DNA of 64,000 bases from NCBI GenBank assembly GCA_965219175.1, contig CBDCNI010000001.1:2728001-2792000 (forward strand). The letters run 5' to 3'. The DNA comes from JBBPZK01 sp965219175 (GTDB lineage Bacteria > Actinomycetota > Rubrobacteria > Rubrobacterales > Rubrobacteraceae). This document shows positions 32,909 to 40,249 of the stretch, piece by piece. The notes under the pieces are model-generated. The model did no database searches and was not told where the DNA came from. It saw only the letters and a program-made list of their open reading frames with translations. A program made the translations under genes and the position numbers. How positions within the stretch are numbered: the stretch's first letter is position 1; every line of letters starts with the position of its first letter.

Positions 32909-33469
32909 ATGACAGAGTACAGGGACGATACGAAGCAGGGATGGCTCAGTGTTCCGCGGCGGCGGGAGGAGGACCGGCTCGACCCGCACGTCTACAAGCG
33001 TGGGATCAACGGTCTTACGGTAGAAGAGGCGGTTGGGCGCGCTCTCCCGAGGGTGATGGGCATACTGGAGCGGAGCGGAGAGAGCTACTCGGAGTTCGAG
33101 CGGCTGCTCGTCCGGCAGGGTGTGAGGGCTTGTTTGATCTCCCAGGTTTCGCGGGCAAACCTGTACCGCATCGCAGGAATCCTGGTCGCCGACCGGCGAG
33201 ACGAGGGTGCCCACCTCGGTCATTCTCTCGCCCTCGCCTACGTGGCCGCCCTGCGCGAAGCCTTCCTTCCAGACCTCTCCCCCGGAGAGCAAGTCATGAC
33301 GCCGGAGGGCGCGGGCGAAGTCCGCTACGTCTCCAGCGAGGGGGCCAACGCGGCGGTCAGATTGGAAGGCGGACGCGAAGAGTGGCTACCGGTCACGCGC
33401 ATATCCCGGATCTCCGGCAACTCTTCGCGGGGCGATGCGCCGAGCGCCCCCGGCTCCCGGGCTTCCTGA
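32909..33469 (+). CDS. Conserved-looking protein of unknown function
   Basis: 186 aa, not recognised. N-terminal basic/acidic stretch, then a helical middle (about 35-125; LTVEEAVGRALPRVMGILER, ALAYVAALREAFLPDL), then a short beta-rich C-terminal module (about 128-165; GEQVMTPEGAGEVRYVSSEG, AAVRLEGGREEWLPVTRI) that resembles a KOW/Tudor-like barrel. The tail is Ser/Gly/Pro rich. No signal peptide or membrane helix. The lipid kinase gene follows 72 bases later. Confidence 0.6.
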   Translation: MTEYRDDTKQGWLSVPRRREEDRLDPHVYKRGINGLTVEEAVGRALPRVMGILERSGESYSEFERLLVRQGVRACLISQVSRANLYRIAGILVADRRDEGAHLGHSLALAYVAALREAFLPDLSPGEQVMTPEGAGEVRYVSSEGANAAVRLEGGREEWLPVTRISRISGNSSRGDAPSAPGSRAS

Positions 33470-33541
33470 AAACTTCCGGTTCCTAGTATCATAAGCGCTC
33501 CGGGGAGATCCGGAGCCGCGATCAAAGGACGTAGCGTATAC

Positions 33542-34480
33542 ATGGAAGGCTCTAAGACCAGGGCGCGTGCGATCTGCAACCCCGCCTCGGGCGGCGGCGA
33601 TTACAGTCCGGATCAGGTCCGCAAAGAGTTCGAGGGCATGGATCTCGAATGGATCGAAACAGAGAGCGCCGGGGACGCTAAAGAGGCCGCCAAAGAGTGG
33701 CGCGACGGCCTGCTCATCGTCGTCGGCGGCGACGGCACCGTCAACGAGGTCATAAACGGCATAGGAGAAGCCGGTTTCCCCGAAGGCGTCACCCTCGGGA
33801 TACTCCCGACCGGGACCGGCAACGACCTGGCCGCCACCCTCGCCATCCCCGAGGACCCCGACGAGGCGGAAGACACGATCCGCCAAAATAGAGTCCGAAC
33901 GCTGGACGTGGCGCGGGTCAACTCAGAAGGAGCCGGAGAACGCTTTTTCATAAACGTGGCGACCGGCGGTCTCGGGGCGGAGGTCTCCGACGCCAACGAC
34001 GAGGAATTCAAGAGCCGGTGGGGCAAACTCTCTTATTTGCGCGCTTCGCTGGAGGCCGCGAAAGAGTTCGACGTGCGCGAGACGCTGCTTACCCTGGACG
34101 GCGAAGAGCGTAGGGTGCGGGCGGTCAACATCGCCGTCGGCAACTGTCGCTACGCCGGGGGCGGCTGGCTCGCGGCCCCCAAAGCGAACCCGGAGGACGG
34201 GTTGCTGGACGTGGTCGTTATAGAGGACGTCGGGGTTACGGGAGCGCTCGCGCTCACCCCCTCGGCTCTCTCCAGCTCCGACTACCTGGATAAGGAAGGC
34301 GTGTTTTCGGCGCGGGCCAGCAAGGTCAGGATCGAAACCCGGCCGGAAGGCTTCCAGTTCACCGCTGACGGCGAGATCATCGGGGACGAGCCCGCGACCT
34401 TCGAGGTCGTCCCGCGCGCCCTCAAAGTCATCGTGGGTGGTGGGTACGTCCCGGATCCGGTTGAGAAGATGAGCAAATGA
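33542..34480 (+). CDS. Diacylglycerol/lipid kinase family protein (YegS/DgkB-like)
   Basis: 312 aa. Catalytic-domain motifs: ARAICNPASGGGDY, LLIVVGGDGTVNEVINGIGE (GGDGT nucleotide loop) and GILPTGTGNDLAATL. The C-terminal domain ends FTADGEIIGDEPATFEVVPRAL (two adjoining parts). These enzymes phosphorylate diacylglycerol, sphingoid or undecaprenol-like lipids with ATP on the inner membrane face. It overlaps moaD by 4 bases (ATGA), so it is co-transcribed with the molybdopterin genes; a functional link is not evident. Confidence 0.9.
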   Translation: MEGSKTRARAICNPASGGGDYSPDQVRKEFEGMDLEWIETESAGDAKEAAKEWRDGLLIVVGGDGTVNEVINGIGEAGFPEGVTLGILPTGTGNDLAATLAIPEDPDEAEDTIRQNRVRTLDVARVNSEGAGERFFINVATGGLGAEVSDANDEEFKSRWGKLSYLRASLEAAKEFDVRETLLTLDGEERRVRAVNIAVGNCRYAGGGWLAAPKANPEDGLLDVVVIEDVGVTGALALTPSALSSSDYLDKEGVFSARASKVRIETRPEGFQFTADGEIIGDEPATFEVVPRALKVIVGGGYVPDPVEKMSK

Positions 34481-34722
34481 GCGGTGTCAAGGTGCTGCTC
34501 TTCGGGGCGGCGGCGGATAGAGCGGGGCTCCGGCAAGACGAGATCGAGGCGGAAGTATCCACGCTAGAGGAGTTCTGGCCGGTTCTGGCCGGACGGCATC
34601 CTGGCCTTGCTCCAATGCGCGACACCCTCGCCTTCGCCATCAACGGCGAGTACGCCCGGATGGACGCGCGAGTCTCCGCCGGCGACGAGATAGCCGTCTT
34701 GCCCCCGGTCTCGGGAGGATAA
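34477..34722 (+). CDS. moaD: Molybdopterin synthase sulphur-carrier subunit
   Basis: 81 aa ubiquitin-like protein: VKVLLFGAAADRAG opening and the required C-terminal double glycine (LPPVSGG) that becomes a thiocarboxylate. moaE starts one base after the stop, so the two synthase subunits are adjacent. The activating enzyme (MoeB-type) is not in the window. Confidence 0.9.
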   Translation: MSGVKVLLFGAAADRAGLRQDEIEAEVSTLEEFWPVLAGRHPGLAPMRDTLAFAINGEYARMDARVSAGDEIAVLPPVSGG

Positions 34723-34723
34723 G

Positions 34724-35152
34724 TTGTTCGCGATAGTCGACGAGCCCATAAATGTCGGCGCCGTGATCTCCAGTTCACAGCGCCCGGACTGCGGGGCGAT
34801 ATCTACCTTTATCGGCACTACGCGGATAGACGAGGTGGACGGCTCGCGAGTCGAGTACCTCGAATACGAGGCGTACCGACCGATGGCGGACAGGAAGCTG
34901 GAGGAGATCGGGGCGGAGATACGGGAGCGCTGGGACGTGCGGGAAGTCTCAATCGTCCACCGTCTCGGGCGGGTTGACCCCGGCGAGCCTAGCGTGGTTA
35001 TAGTGGCCGCCGCCCCGAGAAGAGGCCCGGCCTTCGAGGCCAGCCGCTACGCCATAGAGCGGATCAAGGAAGTCGTCCCGATCTGGAAACGCGAGGTCTG
35101 GTCCGACGGGTACGTCTGGGTCGGCAGCCAGGTCGGCACGCGCCCAAAATAA
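34724..35152 (+). CDS. moaE: Molybdopterin synthase catalytic subunit
   Basis: 142 aa from TTG 34724 with GGGAGG upstream. Converts precursor Z to molybdopterin with MoaD. Motifs: CGAISTFIGTTR, VEYLEYEAYRPMADRKLEEI, VSIVHRLGRVDPGEPSVVI and PIWKREVWSDGYVWVG with the catalytic Lys. Last gene of the kinase-moaD-moaE operon, convergent with the sugar ABC transporter. Confidence 0.93.
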   Translation: MFAIVDEPINVGAVISSSQRPDCGAISTFIGTTRIDEVDGSRVEYLEYEAYRPMADRKLEEIGAEIRERWDVREVSIVHRLGRVDPGEPSVVIVAAAPRRGPAFEASRYAIERIKEVVPIWKREVWSDGYVWVGSQVGTRPK

Positions 35153-35200
35153 GGTCTGTAAGGATATATTCCTACGGCAGCCAGGTCGATGACGCTCCGG

Positions 35201-36214
35201 CTAGAGTCGTTCCTTGCGGGTCAGGTAAGCCTGGATCACGACGACGGCGATCAGGAATCCGCCGCTGACGAGTTGCTGTCCGTAGGAGCCCAGGGTTCCG
35301 ACCTGGTTGATCAGGTTCTGGAGGATGTTGAGCAGGAATACACCCGCAAGGGAGCCGCTCATCGTGCCGACCCCTCCGGTGAGGAGCGTACCGCCGACCA
35401 CGACTTCGGAGATCACATCCAGCTCCCAGCCCTGCCCGACGGTCGGCTGACCCGAGGAGAGCTGGGCGGCGAGTAGTACACCAGCGAACCCGGCTAGCAG
35501 GCCGTTGGTCGTGTAGGCAATGATCTTGACCCGGTCTACGGGAATACCCATCAGCCTCGCCGAGTCCTCGCTGTCGCCAACGGCGAAGGTCGCCTGTCCA
35601 TAGCCTGTACGGACGAGGACCAGGCCGCCTATCGCGAAAGCAGCGAGCATGAAAATTACCGGCGCGGCGACGCCGAAGATTTGGCCTTGCCCGAACCAGA
35701 GTAGCGGGGAGCCGTTCTTGATCGCGATGTTTTGCGGAACGCCCTGTTGCATAGAGAGAACCAGAGCGAGCCCTCTAATACCGAGCAAACCTGCCAGGGT
35801 AACTATGAAAGGAGCCATCTTCGCTTTGGCGATGAGGAGACCCTGGAAGAGGCCAATGGCCCCGCACGCGGCGACCGGCGCAATAAGACCCAGCGGCCAG
35901 GCGACCTGCGAAGCGTAGGCGGCGATGACGCCGCTCAAAGCGACCTGGGACCCGACGGAGAGGTCTATGCCCTTGCCGATGATGACGAAGGTCATACCGA
36001 CCACGATCAGGCCCTCGAACGCAGCCTGAAGCGCAACGTTCTCCAAGTTGTTGGCGGTCAGGAAGTTGTCGAACCTGATCGAAGAGATGATGACCACGAG
36101 GATCAGAACCGCGATCGCCCCGCGCTTGCGCACCACGTCGAAGAGCCGCTCCTGCCAGGAGAGACCTTTCTGCGCGGGAGACTTCTCGGGAGTGGGCGTG
36201 GGCTCCGTATCCAA
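35201..36214 (-). CDS. Ribose-type sugar ABC transporter permease (distal)
   Basis: 337 aa RbsC-like membrane protein with about nine or ten hydrophobic segments. Family signatures GLIVVGMTFVIIGKGIDLSVGSQ (adjoining parts), TYGIPVD-type loop (MGIPVDRVKIIAYTTNGLLAGFAG) and VVVGGTLLTGGVGTMSGSLAG. Two bases after the paired permease gene in the same operon, so the transporter uses two different permeases. Confidence 0.9.
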   Translation of the reverse strand: MDTEPTPTPEKSPAQKGLSWQERLFDVVRKRGAIAVLILVVIISSIRFDNFLTANNLENVALQAAFEGLIVVGMTFVIIGKGIDLSVGSQVALSGVIAAYASQVAWPLGLIAPVAACGAIGLFQGLLIAKAKMAPFIVTLAGLLGIRGLALVLSMQQGVPQNIAIKNGSPLLWFGQGQIFGVAAPVIFMLAAFAIGGLVLVRTGYGQATFAVGDSEDSARLMGIPVDRVKIIAYTTNGLLAGFAGVLLAAQLSSGQPTVGQGWELDVISEVVVGGTLLTGGVGTMSGSLAGVFLLNILQNLINQVGTLGSYGQQLVSGGFLIAVVVIQAYLTRKERL

Positions 36215-36216
36215 CT

Positions 36217-37182
36217 CTAGGCTTCTCCTCTCCCCCTCTGGATGTATACGGCGCCCAATATGATCAGGGCAGTCAGTATCTCAGCGTAAGTAGGAGGCAG
36301 ATTGTTGGCGACGAAGGTCGTATCTATGAGCTGTATGAGGAGGGCTCCCATAACAGTACCCGCGATGCTGACCTTGCCTCCCGAGAGCGGCGTTCCCCCG
36401 ACCACCACCGCCGCGATGGCGCTCAACTCGATCAGGTTCCCTATGTTCGAGGCGTCGCTCGCCCCGATGCGCGCCGAAGCTACTACTCCCGCAAGCGCCG
36501 CCAAAACACCGCTTATCACGTAGACGAGTACGAGCGTCCGTCGTACCGGATGCCCCGAAAGGAGGCTCGCCGAAGGGTTGCCGCCGATGGAGACCACGTA
36601 TTTCCCGAAGGTCGTGCGTTTCACGAGGAAGCCGATCACGAGGGCGGCCGCGGCGGCCACTATGACCGGCGCCGGGATACCGAAGAGCCTCCCCTGACCC
36701 AGCGCCAGGACTACCGGATCGCTGATCGACTCTAGCTGGCCCTGGATCATGATCTGGGCCAACCCTCTCACGCCCACGAGCAGCGCCAGCGTCGCTATCA
36801 GCGGCTGCACCCTCACGAACGCGACCATTCCACCGCCGACCAGCCCGGACAAGGCGCCGGCGATCAAAGCCACGATTATCGCGACGACCCCACCATAACC
36901 GAGATACAGGTAAATAACCGCCGAAGAGAGCGCCATCACAGCCCCGACCGAGAGGTCTATCCCCTCCGTCCCGATAGCCAACGCCATCCCCAAAGAGACC
37001 AGCAACACCGGCGAGGTCTGCACCAGCACGTTGAACAACGTCCCCGTAGTGGCAAAATACGGCGTTACGACCAAATTGAACAACACCAGCAATACAAAGG
37101 CGACGTAGACCCCCTGGTCCCGCAGCCACGCGAGCACCCGGTTGGCGTCGAGAGACTTCTTCTCGGTGGTGGAGCTACTCAT
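36217..37182 (-). CDS. Ribose-type sugar ABC transporter permease (proximal)
   Basis: 321 aa from ATG 37182, overlapping the ATPase stop by 8 bases; the frame is open 10 codons upstream without similarity. RbsC-like signatures: LVSLGMALAIGTEGIDLSVG, AGALSGLVGGGMVAF, GGNPSASLLSGHPVRRTLV and AIAAVVVGGTPLSGGKVSIAG (adjoining parts). Multi-pass inner-membrane protein, heterodimer partner of the next permease. Confidence 0.9.
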   Translation of the reverse strand: MSSSTTEKKSLDANRVLAWLRDQGVYVAFVLLVLFNLVVTPYFATTGTLFNVLVQTSPVLLVSLGMALAIGTEGIDLSVGAVMALSSAVIYLYLGYGGVVAIIVALIAGALSGLVGGGMVAFVRVQPLIATLALLVGVRGLAQIMIQGQLESISDPVVLALGQGRLFGIPAPVIVAAAAALVIGFLVKRTTFGKYVVSIGGNPSASLLSGHPVRRTLVLVYVISGVLAALAGVVASARIGASDASNIGNLIELSAIAAVVVGGTPLSGGKVSIAGTVMGALLIQLIDTTFVANNLPPTYAEILTALIILGAVYIQRGRGEA

Positions 37183-38755
37183 CCGCACTTCCCTCGTTCT
37201 CCACGGATCCATCTCCGGAACGATCCGCGGAGCGGTCCTCGGCGATCATCCCCATCACCTCGTTCTCGGTAAGTCCTTCGCCGGAAAGCTCCCCGGCCAC
37301 GGCCCCGTCCCTGAGCACTATCACCCGGTCGGAGCCCTCCACCACTTCCTCCAACTCGGAGGAGATCATGATTACCCCTAGCCCTTCTTCGGCCAGCTCG
37401 TCGATGAGATGCTGAACTTCGGCTTTCGCGCCCACATCTATCCCGCGGGTCGGCTCGTCGAGTATCAGGACCTTCGGGTTCAGGCACAACCAGCGGGCCA
37501 GTAGGACTTTCTGCTGGTTGCCGCCCGAAAGCTCCCCGACCTTCTGCTCGGGACTGGAAGCCTTGATCCCGAGTCGCTCCATGAACTCCTGGACGACCTT
37601 ATCCTGGGCCTTCTCCGATACTATCCCCGCCCGCGAGAGGCTCGGGAGCGCAGCGGAGACTATATTCTCGCGCACCGAGAGGTTCGGGATGACACCCTCC
37701 GCCTTGCGATCCTCCGGTAGAAAAGCGATACCGGCTTTTATGGCGGCGGATGGAGAGCCCGTTTTCATCTTCTTGCCGTCGACTTTTACGGTTCCCGAGT
37801 CGAGCGGCTGCGCGCCGAAGATCGCCCGCGCCGTCTCGCTCCGTCCGGCTCCCAGCAGACCTGCGAGACCGACCACCTCACCGGGCCGGACGCTCAAGGA
37901 AACGTCGTCCAGCAAGTGTAGCCGGGTGAGGTCCAGGGCTTCGAGCACCGGATCTCCCTCCACGTCGTGGTCTTCACCGAAGCTCGTGGTCCCGCGCTCG
38001 GCCTCGGTAAGGTCTCGCCCCAGCATCGCGGAGATGAGTTGCAGCCTTGAGATATCCGAAACCTCGCTCGTCTGGACCAGCTCGCCGTCGCGCATCACGG
38101 TAACCCGGTCGCAGATCTCGTATATCTCGGCCAGCCGGTGGCTCACGTAGACCACGCCGACGTTCTCTTCCCTGAGCTGCCGGATCACCCGGAACAAAGT
38201 CTCGACCTCGCCGGCCTCCAGAGAGGAGGTAGGCTCGTCCATGATGACCACCTGGGCGTCGAGCGAGACCGCCCGCGCCACCGCCACCATCTGCTGGGTC
38301 CCGAGGCCCAACGACCGCAGGGGAGCCGTAACATCCACCCGAATACCGTAGCGTTCGAGTATATCGGCCGCCTCCCGGTTCATCCGGCGGACGTCCAGCA
38401 GACCGAAGCGGTTGCGAAGCTCTCGCCCGAGGAAAACATTCTGCGCCACGGAGCGCAGCGGGATCAGGTTCACCTCCTGATAGATAGTGCTGATGCCCGC
38501 CTCCTGAGACTCGCGCGGGCTCCCGAAAGAGACCTCCTGTTCCTTGAAAAACACCTGCCCCTCGGTCGGCTTCTCCGCCCCGGTCAAGACTTTGATCAGG
38601 GTGGACTTGCCCGCCCCGTTCTCTCCCACGAGCGCGTGTACCTCGCCCGAGCGGAGCCCGAAAGAGACCTCGTTGAGCGCGAGGACGCCGGGGAACCTCT
38701 TGGTCACCCGGCGCGCCTCCAGGACCGCAGCCTGCCTCGTTGCCTGCTCGGTCAA
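37175..38755 (-). CDS. Sugar ABC transporter ATP-binding protein (RbsA-type, two ATPase domains)
   Basis: 526 aa with tandem nucleotide-binding domains. The first has Walker A GENGAGKST, and a signature degenerated to LGLGTQQMVAVARA, with VIMDEPTSSLE. The second lacks a proper Walker A (LLGAGRSETARAIFG) but has signature LSGGNQQKVLLARWL and LDEPTRGIDVG, as is normal for RbsA/MglA proteins. Between SBP and permease genes in one operon. Confidence 0.93.
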   Translation of the reverse strand: MTEQATRQAAVLEARRVTKRFPGVLALNEVSFGLRSGEVHALVGENGAGKSTLIKVLTGAEKPTEGQVFFKEQEVSFGSPRESQEAGISTIYQEVNLIPLRSVAQNVFLGRELRNRFGLLDVRRMNREAADILERYGIRVDVTAPLRSLGLGTQQMVAVARAVSLDAQVVIMDEPTSSLEAGEVETLFRVIRQLREENVGVVYVSHRLAEIYEICDRVTVMRDGELVQTSEVSDISRLQLISAMLGRDLTEAERGTTSFGEDHDVEGDPVLEALDLTRLHLLDDVSLSVRPGEVVGLAGLLGAGRSETARAIFGAQPLDSGTVKVDGKKMKTGSPSAAIKAGIAFLPEDRKAEGVIPNLSVRENIVSAALPSLSRAGIVSEKAQDKVVQEFMERLGIKASSPEQKVGELSGGNQQKVLLARWLCLNPKVLILDEPTRGIDVGAKAEVQHLIDELAEEGLGVIMISSELEEVVEGSDRVIVLRDGAVAGELSGEGLTENEVMGMIAEDRSADRSGDGSVENEGSADE

Positions 38756-38767
38756 CTCCGTTACTCC

Positions 38768-39865
38768 CTAGTAAGCCCCGTTGTTGAGGTACTGCTTCGC
38801 GTCCTTATCAGTGATCAACTTATCCTTGACCCTTATCTTCTGCGGCACTTTCTTGCCCGCGAAGTACTGCTTGAGCGTCTTCATGGCGATCGGGCCGAAA
38901 CGCGGGTTGGTCGTCACCGTGGCGTTCAAATTACCATCAACAATAGCCTGGGCCGCGTCTTTCGTGCCGTCGATCGAGACCATCTTTATATCCGTACCGG
39001 GGTTCTTGCCGGACGACTTTAGGGCGCTTATAGCCCCGAGCGCCATCTCGTCGTTCTCGGCGTAGACGGCGTTTATGTTGGGGTTGGCCTGGATGATCTG
39101 CTCCATCACCTGCTGACCGTCGGTCCGGACGAAGTTGCCGGTCTGGGAAGCCACGACCTTCAAACCGGAATGCTGCTTGAGGTAATCGTTGAAACCCTTG
39201 GTCCGGTCGTTCGTCACCGAGGCTCCGGGGGCGCCTTCGAGCACCGCTATCTGGGCCTTGCCGTTGGTGATCTTATCGAGCTGCTCGGCGGCCTGCTTAC
39301 CTTGCCGCACGAAGTCGGACTGGATGTTCGTTATGAAGTCCTTGCACGGCTTGCCGGCGGTCTGGCGGTCGATCAGGATGACCGGCACGTTCTTGCTGGC
39401 CGCCGAGTCGAGCACGGACTGCAACCCGTTGCTCTGCAAAGGAGCAACCACAAGACCGTCAGCCCCCCGCGAAAGCAAGTCCCGGATGTCGGAGATCTGC
39501 TTCGGTTCCTGCGACTGCCCGTTAGCGTACAACAACTTGACGCCGTACTTGTCGGCAGCCGTCCTCACGGACTGAGTCTCAGTGCTCCTGAACGGGTTGG
39601 TCTCCTTCTCGGACTGCGAGAAGCCGATGCTGAGGCTGCTGAAGTCCTTGCTATCCTTCTTTCCCGGACAGTATGGGCCGGAAGTGGGCAGGAAAGTCTG
39701 CTCTACGCTTCCACCCGACGATGTGCTCCCGCTCGAACCTCCACCGCCGCTATTATTCCCACTGTTCGAACCCTGGTTCGCGGTCTTCGACCCCGGCGCA
39801 CACGCCGCCAAAAGCACAGCGCTCACCACTACGATCAAAACAGCCATGACCCTTATAGGTCTCAT
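38768..39865 (-). CDS. Sugar-binding lipoprotein of the ribose-type ABC transporter
   Basis: 365 aa. Lipoprotein signal with Cys22 in LLAACAPGS, followed by a Gly/Ser-rich linker to about residue 55. Periplasmic-binding-protein type 1 domain: LLYANGQSQEPKQISDIRDL, RGADGLVVAPLQSNGLQSVL, VPVILIDRQ, AVYAENDEMALGAISALKSS (adjoining part) and VTTNPRFGPIAMKTL. First gene of the four-gene operon. The sugar is not determined; the downstream GH2 enzyme hints at a galactoside or glucuronide product. Confidence 0.92.
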   Translation of the reverse strand: MRPIRVMAVLIVVVSAVLLAACAPGSKTANQGSNSGNNSGGGGSSGSTSSGGSVEQTFLPTSGPYCPGKKDSKDFSSLSIGFSQSEKETNPFRSTETQSVRTAADKYGVKLLYANGQSQEPKQISDIRDLLSRGADGLVVAPLQSNGLQSVLDSAASKNVPVILIDRQTAGKPCKDFITNIQSDFVRQGKQAAEQLDKITNGKAQIAVLEGAPGASVTNDRTKGFNDYLKQHSGLKVVASQTGNFVRTDGQQVMEQIIQANPNINAVYAENDEMALGAISALKSSGKNPGTDIKMVSIDGTKDAAQAIVDGNLNATVTTNPRFGPIAMKTLKQYFAGKKVPQKIRVKDKLITDKDAKQYLNNGAY

Positions 39866-40249
39866 CTGCCTCGCACCCCTTTCGTTTCATCCATCCCCGG
39901 TAACTTTACACCCTATTCAGCTAAGAATAACGATTTTCCAACGTAAGTCAAACACTATACGGTGGTTTTTGTTGTTTTTGCGAGATTAAAGCTGCAGGCA
40001 TCACGGGATCCCGAAGTTCCTGGTTTCGACAACCCGAGTCTCCCTTTGCCTCGAACTCCGAAGCTTCTCTTCTGACAGCGAAGTTCAACACTTCCGCAAC
40101 ACGATGTGAGATTTTTTACGAGTTGGTCGCTTCGACTTCAGTGACGCCGGAACCGCTGTTCATCTCCAAGCTCCTTCCTATTCCAGCACACTGCGCGGAA
40201 GATGAGACGAGGCTGCGCGGATCACACCGCGCGGCCTCCTTCGTCCTCT
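39866..40249. other. Non-coding gap between the sugar-binding protein gene and the GH2 gene
   Basis: 384 bases. The left part holds the transporter promoter listed separately. The right part lies downstream of the GH2 stop on the same strand. I see no gene, tRNA or strong repeat in it. Confidence 0.5.
39924..39951 (-). promoter_or_regulatory. Predicted promoter of the sugar ABC transporter operon
   Basis: Minus strand: -35 TTGACT (39951-39946), 16-base spacer, -10 TATTCT (39929-39924), leaving about 50 bases to the start at 39865. Spacing is one base short of ideal. Confidence 0.5.
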
